Of a stretch of DNA of 64,000 nucleotides, positions 52,298 to 61,437 are shown piece by piece (the stretch's first letter is position 1; every line of letters begins with the position of its first letter). The stretch is taken from assembly GCF_002831565.1 (NCBI RefSeq), contig NZ_CP025096.1, positions 6,377,014-6,441,013 of the forward strand, in the 5' to 3' direction. The notes below the pieces were generated by a model, which did not search any database, was not told the origin of the DNA, and saw only the letters and a list, made by a program, of their open reading frames with translations. Position numbers and translations under genes: made by a program. Source of the stretch: Spirosoma pollinicola (lineage in GTDB: Bacteria; Bacteroidota; Bacteroidia; Cytophagales; Spirosomataceae).

Positions 52298-53704
52298 TTA
52301 TACCGGTAAGCAAACGCTAAACTCGGTATGACCCGGTTTTGACTCGACTTTAACGGAGCCATTGTGGTGTTTGATAATGCCCTGAACAATATCGAGGCCG
52401 AGACCGGTGCCTTTGCCTATTTCTTTGGTCGTAAAAAATGGTTCAAATATTTTATCGCGTATGTCCTCCGGAATCCCGGCTCCATTGTCGATTACTTTTG
52501 TCAACACAAACTCCAACCCCTCGTTTGCCGACCGTTTATCGAGCTCACTGACAATTTCGAGTTTGCCGCCATCGGGCAGGGCGTCTATGGCGTTGTCGAT
52601 CAGGTTGGTCCAGACTTGGTTCAACTCACCCGGCCAGCCACAAACAACGGGCAGATTGTCGGGAATCGTCAGCTTCAGGTCAATGTGTTTGCTTTTGATT
52701 TTATGATCAAGCAGGGTAAGCGTACTTCGAATACCTTCGGCAAGCAGCACGTTTTCCTTACCCCCGCCCCGATCCATGTGGGTATAATTTTTGATTGAGC
52801 CGGTCAACGTTGCTATTCGCCGGGAAGCCTCGCCAATATCGGAAACCAACTTCTCAATTACCAGATTATTTACTAACCAGTTGGCCACACCCACCAGGTT
52901 CCCGTCGCCAATTTTTTCCAGTATCCAGTCCAGATCATCGACCGTAAAGCCAAACTCAACCAGTGGGCCTGCCAGATCGGTACTGTCGTCGAGGCCATGA
53001 TCGTCGAGCCAATCCGTAACATCATCTTCCAGACTGGTTCGTTCGAGCAACGTTAGGCGTTTGGTATCGGGCAATAGCTGGTTGTCAACTTTCTTGAAAA
53101 ATACCTCGGTTACACTATCCACCTGACTGGCCGTCAGTTGCAGACTCATAACTGTTTTGAAGGCTTCGGGCGTAGCTCTTAAATGGCTTTTCAGCGTATC
53201 GACAGAACGCACAACGGCGGCAACCGGGTTGTTCAGTTCGTGAGCCAGCCCCGCCGACAACCGGCCCAGTGATGCCATTTTATCGGTCTGCTGAGTTAGT
53301 TTGGTATAATCCCGAACGCGGGTCGTCATCTGATGCACCAGCGCTTCCGTTAGTTCATAGCAGTTATGTATCAGGTCGTGCAGTTTATCGCGGTGGAGCC
53401 GCAAAAGCCGGGTCGGTGTTGTAGACACCAGCCGATTCGGGATGGTTTTCATCCGCGAAAAAGGCAATACGCCAAGAACTGAGTAGGGGTCGTAGGTAAG
53501 AATCTCGTCGTTGGCCCCGCCCCCGTCGATGCGAATACGACCTTCCAGCAACAGCATCAGGTACTCAACCGGCTCGTTCGGCTTGTAAAACACCGTTTCT
53601 TCGGGATACGATACCTCTTCGGCCCGGTCAATAACCCACTGAAGCTGCTCGTCCGGCACGTTCGCTAAAGCCGGAAACTGGTGTAGTGTTTCTAACAAAT
53701 TCAT
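52298..53704 (-). CDS. Cyclic-nucleotide-binding-domain histidine kinase
   Basis: About 468 residues from the ATG at 53704 (MNLLETLHQFPALANVPDEQ). The N-terminal 120 residues match the CAP/cNMP-binding fold (VEYLMLLLEGRIRID, VLGVLPFSRM). The phospho-acceptor His155 is in AGLAHELNNPVA. ATPase boxes are NLIDNAIDALPDGG, DNGAGIPEDI and GKGTGLGLDIVQGI. There is no transmembrane helix, so this is a soluble cytoplasmic kinase. Its pairing with the downstream receiver-reductase suggests a relay that ends on an FAD protein. It is divergent from the ChaN-like gene. Confidence 0.92.
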   Translation of the reverse strand: MNLLETLHQFPALANVPDEQLQWVIDRAEEVSYPEETVFYKPNEPVEYLMLLLEGRIRIDGGGANDEILTYDPYSVLGVLPFSRMKTIPNRLVSTTPTRLLRLHRDKLHDLIHNCYELTEALVHQMTTRVRDYTKLTQQTDKMASLGRLSAGLAHELNNPVAAVVRSVDTLKSHLRATPEAFKTVMSLQLTASQVDSVTEVFFKKVDNQLLPDTKRLTLLERTSLEDDVTDWLDDHGLDDSTDLAGPLVEFGFTVDDLDWILEKIGDGNLVGVANWLVNNLVIEKLVSDIGEASRRIATLTGSIKNYTHMDRGGGKENVLLAEGIRSTLTLLDHKIKSKHIDLKLTIPDNLPVVCGWPGELNQVWTNLIDNAIDALPDGGKLEIVSELDKRSANEGLEFVLTKVIDNGAGIPEDIRDKIFEPFFTTKEIGKGTGLGLDIVQGIIKHHNGSVKVESKPGHTEFSVCLPV

Positions 53705-53732
53705 GGAAAAGAAGAGGTTGACAGACAGACTG

Positions 53733-53760
53733 GTAACCAATTTTAAAACAGATTGGTTAC
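53733..53760. promoter_or_regulatory. Inverted repeat in the divergent kinase/ChaN promoter region
   Basis: GTAACCAAT (53733-53741) and ATTGGTTAC (53752-53760) are a perfect 9-base repeat with a 10-base spacer, 29 bases from the kinase start and 25 bases from the ChaN start. It could be an operator serving both directions. Confidence 0.55.
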
Positions 53761-53785
53761 AGGATTAGTCCGAACCACCTAGCTA

Positions 53786-54679
53786 ATGCGTCTACCAGTT
53801 CTTTTGCTTTGCCTGCTGGCTTTTGCTTTTCGAGCCGACAAGCCCGCTTACCGTCTCTATACCCCTGCTCTGAAGTCCACCTCTTATGCCAAATTGCTTC
53901 GCCAAGCGGCCGAGGCCGATGTTGTTTTGTTTGGCGAACTGCATAACAATCCCATTTGCCACTGGCTTGAGTTTCAACTAACAAAAGACCTGCAGGCAAT
54001 CCGAAAAGGAAACCTTGTGCTGGGTGCTGAAATGTTTGAGGCCGACAATCAAACCGCTCTCAGCGACTACGTACAGGGCAAAACGACTAGCAAAGAACTG
54101 GCAGTACAAGCCCGGCTCTGGCCCAATTTCGATACCGATTATAAACCTATTGCCGACTTTGCCCGTGAACAGCATATTCCATTCATTGCTACAAACGTGC
54201 CGCGCCGGTATGCCCGCCTGGTTTCGCGTCAGGGACTCTCCGCCCTCGACACGATTTCTGCCGATGGGAAACGACAGGTAGCACCGTTACCCATAACCGT
54301 TGATTTAACGTTACCCGGCTACAAAGCCATGATGGAGATGATGGGGGGAACCGACGGAAAAGCGGGGGCTGGCCAGCATGGCTCGCAACCCGACATGACG
54401 GCTAATTTTGCGCGTGCTCAGGCCATCAAAGACGCGACAATGGCCTATTTTATTCTCCAGAACTGGAAATCAGGCCAAACCGTTCTGCACTTCAACGGGG
54501 ATTATCACTCCAAGAATTTCGAGGGTATTGTCTGGTATCTCCGTCAGAAACAACCAAACTTAAAAATCCTGACCTTATCCTCTGTCGAACTATCCGACAT
54601 CGAAAAGCCCGAAGTCGACAACCGCAATCTGGCCGACTTCGTGTTAGCCATCCCCGCCGATATGACGAAGACGTATTAA
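53786..54679 (+). CDS. ChaN family (haem-binding lipoprotein-like) exported protein
   Basis: A 297-residue protein with a signal peptide (MRLPVLLLCLLAFAF). Landmarks are DVVLFGELHNNPICHWLEFQ, GAEMFEADNQ, FIATNVPRRYARLVS and VLHFNGDYHS, which is the ChaN pattern. ChaN in Campylobacter binds haem and helps iron uptake. The gene is alone, with no TonB receptor next to it. A 43-base-arm inverted repeat follows its stop. Confidence 0.88.
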   Translation: MRLPVLLLCLLAFAFRADKPAYRLYTPALKSTSYAKLLRQAAEADVVLFGELHNNPICHWLEFQLTKDLQAIRKGNLVLGAEMFEADNQTALSDYVQGKTTSKELAVQARLWPNFDTDYKPIADFAREQHIPFIATNVPRRYARLVSRQGLSALDTISADGKRQVAPLPITVDLTLPGYKAMMEMMGGTDGKAGAGQHGSQPDMTANFARAQAIKDATMAYFILQNWKSGQTVLHFNGDYHSKNFEGIVWYLRQKQPNLKILTLSSVELSDIEKPEVDNRNLADFVLAIPADMTKTY

Positions 54680-54685
54680 GGTGAG

Positions 54686-54788
54686 GTGTATTAAACAGCT
54701 TGGCACCGGCCACCCGGCCAGCTGTTTGCGTGAGTTGCTATCTTACAAACAGCTAGCCGGGTGGCCGGTGCCAAGCTGTTTAATACAC
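54686..54788. repeat. Long inverted repeat, 43-base arms with one mismatch
   Basis: Arms 54686-54728 and 54746-54788 pair at 42 of 43 positions around a 17-base loop. The core GGCACCGGCCACCCGG is G+C-rich and REP-like. It separates the convergent ChaN and DUF1801 genes and ends 4 bases before the latter's stop codon. It is the longest stem in the window. Confidence 0.9.
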
Positions 54789-54792
54789 ACCC

Positions 54793-55182
54793 TTAACCCT
54801 GTGTTTTCTTTTTTGCTTTCGCTCCTGCCTTAGCCAAATTCTGTTCAACCCTGTATTTTGTAATTTTTGCAATTAACTCCAGCGGCAGCGGTTCATTGAG
54901 AGGAAACTGAACAGATCCTTTTGCTCCTTTATAGCCAGATAGTTCTTCTTTGAACGCGTCCAATCCCTGCGGTGCCGGATAGAAACCAATGTGGTTTTTG
55001 AAAGCCGCAAAATGCACCAGATTCCCCTTCAGTTTTAACGTGGGCATTCCGTAACTGATCGCTTCTTCGGCATCGGGAGCGGCAGTTCGAACGGTTTGCC
55101 GCATATGTTCCAGAAGTATCTGAATTTCTGGAGGGAACGCAGTGATGTAGGCGTCGATTGTTGTAACTGAACTTTTTTCCAT
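54793..55182 (-). CDS. DUF1801 (YdhG-like) protein
   Basis: A 129-residue protein with the DUF1801 pattern: MEKSSVTTIDAYITAFPPEIQ at the start, the conserved EEAISYGMPTLKL, HFAAFKNHIGFYPAP and PLPLELIAKITKYRVEQNL. No enzymatic residues are known for this family; a Bacillus member (Frataxin-like YdhG) has been linked to iron delivery. The tail is lysine-rich. Confidence 0.85.
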   Translation of the reverse strand: MEKSSVTTIDAYITAFPPEIQILLEHMRQTVRTAAPDAEEAISYGMPTLKLKGNLVHFAAFKNHIGFYPAPQGLDAFKEELSGYKGAKGSVQFPLNEPLPLELIAKITKYRVEQNLAKAGAKAKKKTQG

Positions 55183-55227
55183 GATGGATCGGTGTGATTT
55201 TGTAGCCGGTATCTGTTTAGAATAGGC

Positions 55228-57675
55228 TCACTGCAGATGCACGGTTACTAAATTTCCTCTTAGCTCAACAAAATCAGAATCGGCATCGCTCTGAACGGCC
55301 GCTTTTTTACCATTCACCTGCCAATCATGATACTTGCCTTTGGAGAAAACCAGCTTTACGGTCCATTCTGGTTTCTTCTGCGTAATTGACAGCGTCAATT
55401 GCTGACCTGCTTTTGCGTAATCCATCGACAATAGGTTATCACCTACGGTCACTTTTTCGACGCTGGCTTTGTCCCAGTCGCTTGGCATTTGCGGGTGAAC
55501 GGTAATTAATTTTCGTGACGCTTCCGGCTGAATACCGAAAAACTGTTTAATGATCGGAACAGCATAACTGTACATGTTCCAGGCCTGCGTAACCATCCCG
55601 TAATCGGGCGACACTTCATAAATAGAGCCCGGAAGGGCGTAGCTGAACGTTTTTGTCATTCGTTTCAAATAGCCCAGCGCTTTGTCTGGATGGCCGTATT
55701 GATTTTCGCCAATGGTCGCTACGCCCGTGGGCAGTGTCATCACCGCCCCGGTGTAGGTAAATACTTTTTTATTTAAGGTGAACGACCCCTCGTCGTTTCC
55801 CGCCGATTCGTCGCGGTCGATTCCCGTTACAAACACGCCAAACGGATTCGTAAATTTGCTGGCCGTCTGGAGGGCAATATCGGCTTTTTCGGGATCAGCT
55901 ACACCCGTTTCCATCGGCGTGTTGACTACCCAGTTATGGTGTAGTACAAAGCCTTTTTTAGTACCCTCGGGCAATAGGCGCAGCTTTTGTTGGGTAGCTT
56001 TCAATTCGGCAACCGCCCAGGGCTTGTGCAGGGTATCTGCCCGAATAATGGCTCCGTCAACAAGCTGCAAAGCCTCGGCTTTTGTTCCGATGAAATCGGC
56101 GTATGAGCCGCTTTCGGGTACCCAGAAATCTGTATTTATCTTCGTTTTCAGGGTGGAAGCCTTCTCCTGATAATTCATCGCCAGCGTTTTGTCGCCGAGC
56201 TCCGACGCCATGTAGGCGGCATTGGCAAAAGCTTTCTGCGTGTACACCGCTACGTCGATCATCTCGCTGTTCATGCCGTGTATTTCCATCATGCCAAAGC
56301 CATCGGGCAACAGGTTTTTATCTTTGTCGTTCTCCGCCAATAACCAGGTCATGCCCTTTTTTACCGTCGGGAAGTATTTCTGAAGAAAACCCTTATCACC
56401 CGTCCATCGGTACACTTCAGCAATCATGCTGGCAAACTGGGGCACTTCATTCAAGTTTCCGGGATTGAAGACAGCTCCGTTGGTCGATACTTCATGGATG
56501 ATTCGCCCGTTTCCGTTTTCCTTTTCGGAGATTTTATTCAGCAGGTCGACGGAATCATACACCAGTTGCCGGTTTCCCGTTGTGATTAGTCCCGATAGGG
56601 TATAACACCCATCGGCACCAAACCACCACGGGTAATCGGGCAAGCCCGCCGACATGCCCCGGCCTATTTCGGGCACTTCCCGTATCAGCCAGTCTGAATT
56701 GTATTTTACCCAGCGAAACGCCTGTTCCAGTTTTTTATCCGGTATATGTACCGATGCCATCTGGTCAATGGTAGCATAGCGACTTTTCTTGCTTGCCAGA
56801 TACGTATAGGCATTTTTCTGAACATCAGAGAAAGTACGATTAGCCAGCTCGGCCGATTTATAGGAGCCTGCAATCGTAATTGGCACTTGTGTTTTCCCGT
56901 TGGCGGGCACCGTGATCGTGTACACCAGCGAAGCCGCGCACCCCTGCCCTGCCGACACAAAATCACAACTCTTATTCTGGTGATGCTGACTGGCGGGAAC
57001 GTTGGCACCGAAGACGACGAACCAATCATTCTTTTGATCCTTAGCCAGCCAGGAATGGTTTTTGGCATCCCAGGTTGCCGCATCCGGCGCATCGACCATA
57101 TTGGTCCGTTCGCCCAGCCAGGTAGGGCGTAGATCCGTGTGGCCCGTCCACGTAAATTGAAGCGTAAGCGGTTTGGCTTGCTTATTTATGAAGGTGTACT
57201 CCACCACCATTCCCTCTTTGTTATCGGGCACAAATTGGAATCGCTCAATGTCCAGCCCATCGGCAACCTGTTGGTATAGGTGCTTATTGGCAAAAGGGTA
57301 GTTAATAAATTCGGTTGCTCTATCCAGGCAAATCTGTTTTTGCTTGATGGACACAGACGCCGTAAAGCCATCCATCAATTTGATCGGATGATCCCAGATT
57401 CCGCCCATCTCGCCCGTAATGTGCCAGCCCAGATCAGGAAATTTCCCATCCTGATGACCAACCATATACAACCGATTGCCAGCCGTTACAAAGGGAGACG
57501 CCAGGTACGCTTTCTTACCAGAAATATGCTCGACTTGCTGCACAAGTGTTTGAAGCGGTTGCTGCGCGGCTACGTTTTGAACGTACACCGACAAAAGGGC
57601 AAAGGCCACTAAACTAACTGTATAGAGTTTATTTCTACAAAGAGTCAGTAAAGCCGACTGGCAATGGGTTTTCAT
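55228..57675 (-). CDS. Six-hairpin glycosidase (glycogen debranching-like), exported
   Basis: An 815-residue enzyme with a signal peptide (hydrophobic run TVSLVAFALLSVYV). The N-terminal 300 residues are beta-rich, followed by an (alpha/alpha)6 catalytic domain with the active-site segments GRGMSAGLPDYPWWFGADG, NEVPQFASMIAEVYRWTG, MMEIHGMNSEMIDVAVYTQKA and DRDESAGNDEGSFTL. This is the arrangement of the six-hairpin glycosidase group that includes amylo-alpha-1,6-glucosidase-like enzymes. The exact substrate cannot be read. A C-terminal beta domain ends the protein. It stands between a DUF1801 gene and the DIDD-motif protein. Confidence 0.85.
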   Translation of the reverse strand: MKTHCQSALLTLCRNKLYTVSLVAFALLSVYVQNVAAQQPLQTLVQQVEHISGKKAYLASPFVTAGNRLYMVGHQDGKFPDLGWHITGEMGGIWDHPIKLMDGFTASVSIKQKQICLDRATEFINYPFANKHLYQQVADGLDIERFQFVPDNKEGMVVEYTFINKQAKPLTLQFTWTGHTDLRPTWLGERTNMVDAPDAATWDAKNHSWLAKDQKNDWFVVFGANVPASQHHQNKSCDFVSAGQGCAASLVYTITVPANGKTQVPITIAGSYKSAELANRTFSDVQKNAYTYLASKKSRYATIDQMASVHIPDKKLEQAFRWVKYNSDWLIREVPEIGRGMSAGLPDYPWWFGADGCYTLSGLITTGNRQLVYDSVDLLNKISEKENGNGRIIHEVSTNGAVFNPGNLNEVPQFASMIAEVYRWTGDKGFLQKYFPTVKKGMTWLLAENDKDKNLLPDGFGMMEIHGMNSEMIDVAVYTQKAFANAAYMASELGDKTLAMNYQEKASTLKTKINTDFWVPESGSYADFIGTKAEALQLVDGAIIRADTLHKPWAVAELKATQQKLRLLPEGTKKGFVLHHNWVVNTPMETGVADPEKADIALQTASKFTNPFGVFVTGIDRDESAGNDEGSFTLNKKVFTYTGAVMTLPTGVATIGENQYGHPDKALGYLKRMTKTFSYALPGSIYEVSPDYGMVTQAWNMYSYAVPIIKQFFGIQPEASRKLITVHPQMPSDWDKASVEKVTVGDNLLSMDYAKAGQQLTLSITQKKPEWTVKLVFSKGKYHDWQVNGKKAAVQSDADSDFVELRGNLVTVHLQ

Positions 57676-57884
57676 TAGTTGAGGGTTATTTTAATGGGTA
57701 ACGATTGGCTTACGCACGCTAGTTGAGCCGTTTACAAAGATACAGATTTACCAAAAGCAGTACTGTTATTACTACTTCATAAAGGTATAATCCTAATTTA
57801 ACTTGCGAGATATGTGGCCTATTTTACAACGGACGGGTTTAGGTTTTCCGCTTTACCTAAGATTCCTGCGTCATCTTACCAATT

Positions 57885-58970
57885 TCACCCCTTGTAACAA
57901 AGCCCCACATACTCCGCCACCAACGCCCAACAATGGGCCTCACACTGCCAGCGCATTTGCATAAGGGGGCGGTCGGCGAACCGACGGAGCAGGGGTTGTT
58001 CGTAGGCCGTGAGCAGGCCCGCTATGAAGAAGTGAAAGGTGTCAAAATCCTGTTCGATACCGTCGAGATTGATTGGCGGAACCGATTCGTCCAGGCGACC
58101 TAACGAAGTTGCCAGTATGAGCTTCTCCACACGGTTTGTGGCGTTGACTAATTGCTGACGTGCATCAGCGATCAGGCGCGGGCGGATAGGTTCGAGTTCG
58201 GTAATGGTGAAAGCCGACATAAGCCGCGCCAGGTGGTAAATAATCAGGGATGTTCGGGCGTAGTGGGGCGCACAACGAAAGGGCTCTGATACATACCGTC
58301 CCGACTCCACAACAGACCGCAAATAGGTCAGTGAATCTGTGTCGTGCGAGTTACGTGGCAAGTCGAATTGATAAATGCAATACAGGGTATTGCTCAACGC
58401 ACAGGCATCAAAATCAACACCCATGTTTTTTCCGAACCAGGTCGAGTAAGCACGTAAATCCCGATAATCAGGGTATGTATTTTTAATACGCTGCGGCTGG
58501 CTTCCGTTGGCATGCTGGGCCAGTTTATTTTTAAGCCAACCCTGTTCGTCGGGTGTGGGCGTGGTTGTCAGGTACACCATCGCCGTGTCGTCGATATCGT
58601 CGGGGATGCGGAAGTGTTCGAAATGGCGAAATACATAGCCGTTTGAAAAGTGCTGCGAGGGGCGTGTAGGCCAGAAATTATAGGTATTCAGCCCGTCTTT
58701 GTTCTGAAAAATCGGGTAGGCGGCTGTAGCCCGGCTGGCGATGTGATCAATTAGCAAACGGGTTTCGGGCAATGCGGACGAACGCAGCTTCTGCAACGTA
58801 AACACCGTGACCGCCGTAAAGAAGACATTAGTGTCGGGGCGACGGTAAAAAACCGCTGGATTATGCCGAAACGAAGCAAAGAGGCCGGTTTCGTCCTGCA
58901 AATCAGCAATCCGCTGAATGATACTGTCGATGGATAGAGCCGCCATATTTTCGTAAAAGTACCGTTTCAT
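57885..58970 (-). CDS. Terpene-cyclase-fold-like protein with DIDD motif
   Basis: A 361-residue helical protein without signal or membrane segments. The segment RIPDDIDDTAMVYL carries DIDD at 125-128, followed by Thr-Ala. That is the acid motif DxDD(T)A of class II terpene cyclases (squalene-hopene cyclase and copalyl diphosphate synthase). Other stretches (TFTLQKLRSS, NTYNFWPTRPSQHF, NTLYCIYQFDLP) are consistent with an alpha/alpha-barrel. It is shorter than the usual two-domain cyclases, and no clear QW repeats were seen. Alternatives are an unrelated alpha/alpha-toroid protein with a chance motif. It is divergent from the GlmU-like gene. Confidence 0.7.
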   Translation of the reverse strand: MKRYFYENMAALSIDSIIQRIADLQDETGLFASFRHNPAVFYRRPDTNVFFTAVTVFTLQKLRSSALPETRLLIDHIASRATAAYPIFQNKDGLNTYNFWPTRPSQHFSNGYVFRHFEHFRIPDDIDDTAMVYLTTTPTPDEQGWLKNKLAQHANGSQPQRIKNTYPDYRDLRAYSTWFGKNMGVDFDACALSNTLYCIYQFDLPRNSHDTDSLTYLRSVVESGRYVSEPFRCAPHYARTSLIIYHLARLMSAFTITELEPIRPRLIADARQQLVNATNRVEKLILATSLGRLDESVPPINLDGIEQDFDTFHFFIAGLLTAYEQPLLRRFADRPLMQMRWQCEAHCWALVAEYVGLCYKG

Positions 58971-59030
58971 ACGTTCTCTTTTTCCAGATTAAGGTTGGAT
59001 ATTTGCCGCCTGATTACCCTGATACAATCA

Positions 59031-60227
59031 ATGCCAACTTTGATTTTATTCGATGACCCCGTCATCCGTACAGCTTTATTACCCTTCACGTTTACGCGGC
59101 CTGTGGCGGACATTCGTATCGGAACACTTACACTGGCCGAAAAATGGGCGCATACGCTTGGCCAAACGCCCTCGTATCTGACCGAACCCTATTTGCAAAC
59201 GAAGTTTCCGCAACAGAGTAGCAACGATAATCTGTACATCAGTGGAGCCGTTTGCCCCACAGATGCCCTCAATCAAACCATTTCGGCCTTACCACCCAAT
59301 ACAGGACTGATTACCCACGATGGCTTACTACTGGCCTTACGGACAAACAGCCCATTAGCCACCGCCCCTATCGTAAACGACGACTACCCGTTCCGCACCT
59401 TTATGGAGCCGCTAATGATTGTTCGTCATTTGTGGGATATATTCGTTAATAACAGCGATCAACTGCGCGCTGATTTTGTGCGACTAACCACCGGACGAAC
59501 CTCAGAGCCCATTATCGACCCCTTTACCCGTTGTTACGCGCCCGAAAACATTTTTATCGAACCGGGGGCTACCATTCGGGCGTCGGTTCTGAATGCAGAG
59601 GGCGGGCCTATTTATATCGGTCGAAATGCCACCATCAGCGAAGGCTCTATTGTTATCGGCCCATTTTCGCTTGGCGAAGGATCGACCGTGAACTGGGGCG
59701 GCAAAATGCGGAGCAATACCACTATTGGGCCCTTCTGCAAAGTGGGTGGCGAAGTAGGCAACTCGATTTTCTTCGGCTATAGCAACAAAGCGCACGACGG
59801 TTTTCTGGGTAACTCGGTCATTGGCGAATGGTGCAATCTGGGTGCCAATGTCAATAACTCGAATCTGAAGAACGATTACAGCAATGTAAAACTCCACTCC
59901 TATGCCACGGATCAACTGGAAGACACCGGACGGATTTTTTGTGGACTAATGATGGGCGATTTTACAAAAGCCGGTATCAGCACCATGTTCAATACGGGCA
60001 CCGTAGTGGGCGTTAGTGCCAACGTATTTGGCGGGGGCTTTCAGCACAAACATATCCCCTCTTTTTCGTGGGGCGGTGCCGCTGATGGCGTCACACCTTA
60101 CCGCATCGAAAAAGCGCTGCAAGTAGCCAGAGAAGCGTTCATTCGGCGCGACAAGGCATTTGACGAGGTAGAAGAAAAGATTTTGAAGCACATTTTTGAT
60201 GTAACAACGGTTCTTCCAGACCGTTGA
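59031..60227 (+). CDS. GlmU-like putative sugar nucleotidyltransferase / acyltransferase-fold protein
   Basis: About 398 residues from the ATG at 59031 (MPTLILFDDPVIRTALLPFT); the frame extends upstream to a TTG without support. The C-terminal half is a left-handed beta-helix with hexapeptide repeats (IFIEPGATIRASVL, AEGGPIYIGRNATI, SEGSIVIGPFSLG, STVNWGGKMRSNTT, IGEWCNLGANVNNS). The N-terminal part resembles GlmU-type nucleotidyltransferase folds (FTRPVADIRIGTL), but the canonical pyrophosphorylase GxGTRM motif is not visible. In Bacteroidota such GlmU-family proteins are annotated as putative nucleotidyltransferases. The start is 60 bases from the divergent DIDD protein. Confidence 0.85.
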   Translation: MPTLILFDDPVIRTALLPFTFTRPVADIRIGTLTLAEKWAHTLGQTPSYLTEPYLQTKFPQQSSNDNLYISGAVCPTDALNQTISALPPNTGLITHDGLLLALRTNSPLATAPIVNDDYPFRTFMEPLMIVRHLWDIFVNNSDQLRADFVRLTTGRTSEPIIDPFTRCYAPENIFIEPGATIRASVLNAEGGPIYIGRNATISEGSIVIGPFSLGEGSTVNWGGKMRSNTTIGPFCKVGGEVGNSIFFGYSNKAHDGFLGNSVIGEWCNLGANVNNSNLKNDYSNVKLHSYATDQLEDTGRIFCGLMMGDFTKAGISTMFNTGTVVGVSANVFGGGFQHKHIPSFSWGGAADGVTPYRIEKALQVAREAFIRRDKAFDEVEEKILKHIFDVTTVLPDR

Positions 60228-60299
60228 GCCGCCCAAGCGGCTACTATAGCCAAGCAAAGATAGTCGCTTACGCGACTCAACGGTCTGGAAGGACCGTTG
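60205..60299. repeat. Compound REP-like inverted repeat, 24-base arms
   Basis: Arms 60205-60228 and 60276-60299 pair over 24 bases with one wobble. Each arm is itself a hairpin (CAACGGT...ACCGTTG), and two smaller hairpins (GCCGcccaaGCGGC and AGTCGcttaCGCGACT types) lie between them. The right arm ends 11 bases before the holB start. Confidence 0.85.
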
Positions 60300-60309
60300 C
60301 TACAAGATT

Positions 60310-61425
60310 ATGCAATTCTCAGAAATAATCGGCCTGAACGAAACGAAGCAAATGCTGCTGCGGGCGGTGCAAACCAACCACCTGGCGCATGCGTTGCTAT
60401 TCGATGGCCCGGCAGGAAGCGCCAATCTCGCGCTGGCGCTCGCATTGGCGCAATACGTCAACTGCGAAGACAAGCAGGCCGAAGATTCCTGCGGACGTTG
60501 TGCATCCTGTGTGAAAGTTCAGAAACTTGTGCACCCCGATATGCACATGGTTTTTCCGGTGACGAATCAGGGTAAAGGAAAAACATCAGAAACGTATTTG
60601 ACCGACTGGCGGAAATTTCTGCTCAGTACGCCTTACCGCACCCTGCCCGATTGGCTCGAATCGCTGGGGGCTGATAACAAACAGGGAAATATCTCGGCGG
60701 AGGAAGCCCGGAATATTCTGCAAAAACTGTCGCTGAAAGCCTATGAGGGAGCGTATAAGATCATGCTCATCTGGCTGCCCGAACTCATGAACGTGACCTC
60801 GGCCAATGCCCTGCTGAAAGTGCTGGAGGAGCCGCCTGCCCAAACGCTGTTTCTGCTCGTAACCAACCAGTCCGACAAATTGCTGATTACCATCCTGTCG
60901 CGCACGCAGCGGGTGGCGATTCGGGCGTTTACGGATGAGGAAGTGGCTACATACCTGCGCCAGCACCTGAATGTGGACGAAACAACCGCCCGACGACTGG
61001 CCTATCTGGCCGATGGCAATCTGGCCGAAGCCCTGCAACTGAGCCAGCAGGACACCGGTTCGACTGATGAACATGCCTGGTTTGCCGAATGGATGCGTAC
61101 CTGCTATCGGCAGGATTTAGTTGCGCTGGTCAAACAGGCCGACCAGTTTGATGGTTTCAGCAAGGAGAAACAGAAGGGTTTGCTGGATTACAGTATCCGG
61201 CTGTACCGCGATTTATTCCTGTGGCAACAGGGAGCCGCCGAATTACTCCGCCTGCCCGACGATGAAATGGCATTTGTAAAAAACTTTGCTAAAATATTGA
61301 CCATTAATCACATTGAGCGCATTGTCCATGACCTTAACGAAGCCGCCTATCACCTCGAACGGAACGCCCGCGCAAAAATGATTATGCTGGATATGTCGCT
61401 TACCTTTAGCCGGTTGATCCGGTGA
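60310..61425 (+). CDS. holB: DNA polymerase III delta' subunit (HolB)
   Basis: A 371-residue clamp-loader subunit. An N-terminal AAA-type fold starts HALLFDGPAGSANLALALA, where the Walker A motif is degenerate, as in other delta' proteins that do not bind ATP. A zinc finger is formed by Cys52, Cys61, Cys64 and Cys67 (CGRCASC). Other landmarks are NALLKVLEEPP, LLVTNQSDKLLITILSRTQRV and the C-terminal helical segment. The start is the first ATG with a proper N-terminus. It starts 11 bases after a compound REP-like element. Confidence 0.92.
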   Translation: MQFSEIIGLNETKQMLLRAVQTNHLAHALLFDGPAGSANLALALALAQYVNCEDKQAEDSCGRCASCVKVQKLVHPDMHMVFPVTNQGKGKTSETYLTDWRKFLLSTPYRTLPDWLESLGADNKQGNISAEEARNILQKLSLKAYEGAYKIMLIWLPELMNVTSANALLKVLEEPPAQTLFLLVTNQSDKLLITILSRTQRVAIRAFTDEEVATYLRQHLNVDETTARRLAYLADGNLAEALQLSQQDTGSTDEHAWFAEWMRTCYRQDLVALVKQADQFDGFSKEKQKGLLDYSIRLYRDLFLWQQGAAELLRLPDDEMAFVKNFAKILTINHIERIVHDLNEAAYHLERNARAKMIMLDMSLTFSRLIR

Positions 61426-61437
61426 AATTATTGAATA

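Noticed and set aside
60400..60470. Degenerate Walker A in the HolB protein
   Set aside because: This is expected: the delta' subunit does not bind ATP, so it is not a sign of a pseudogene.
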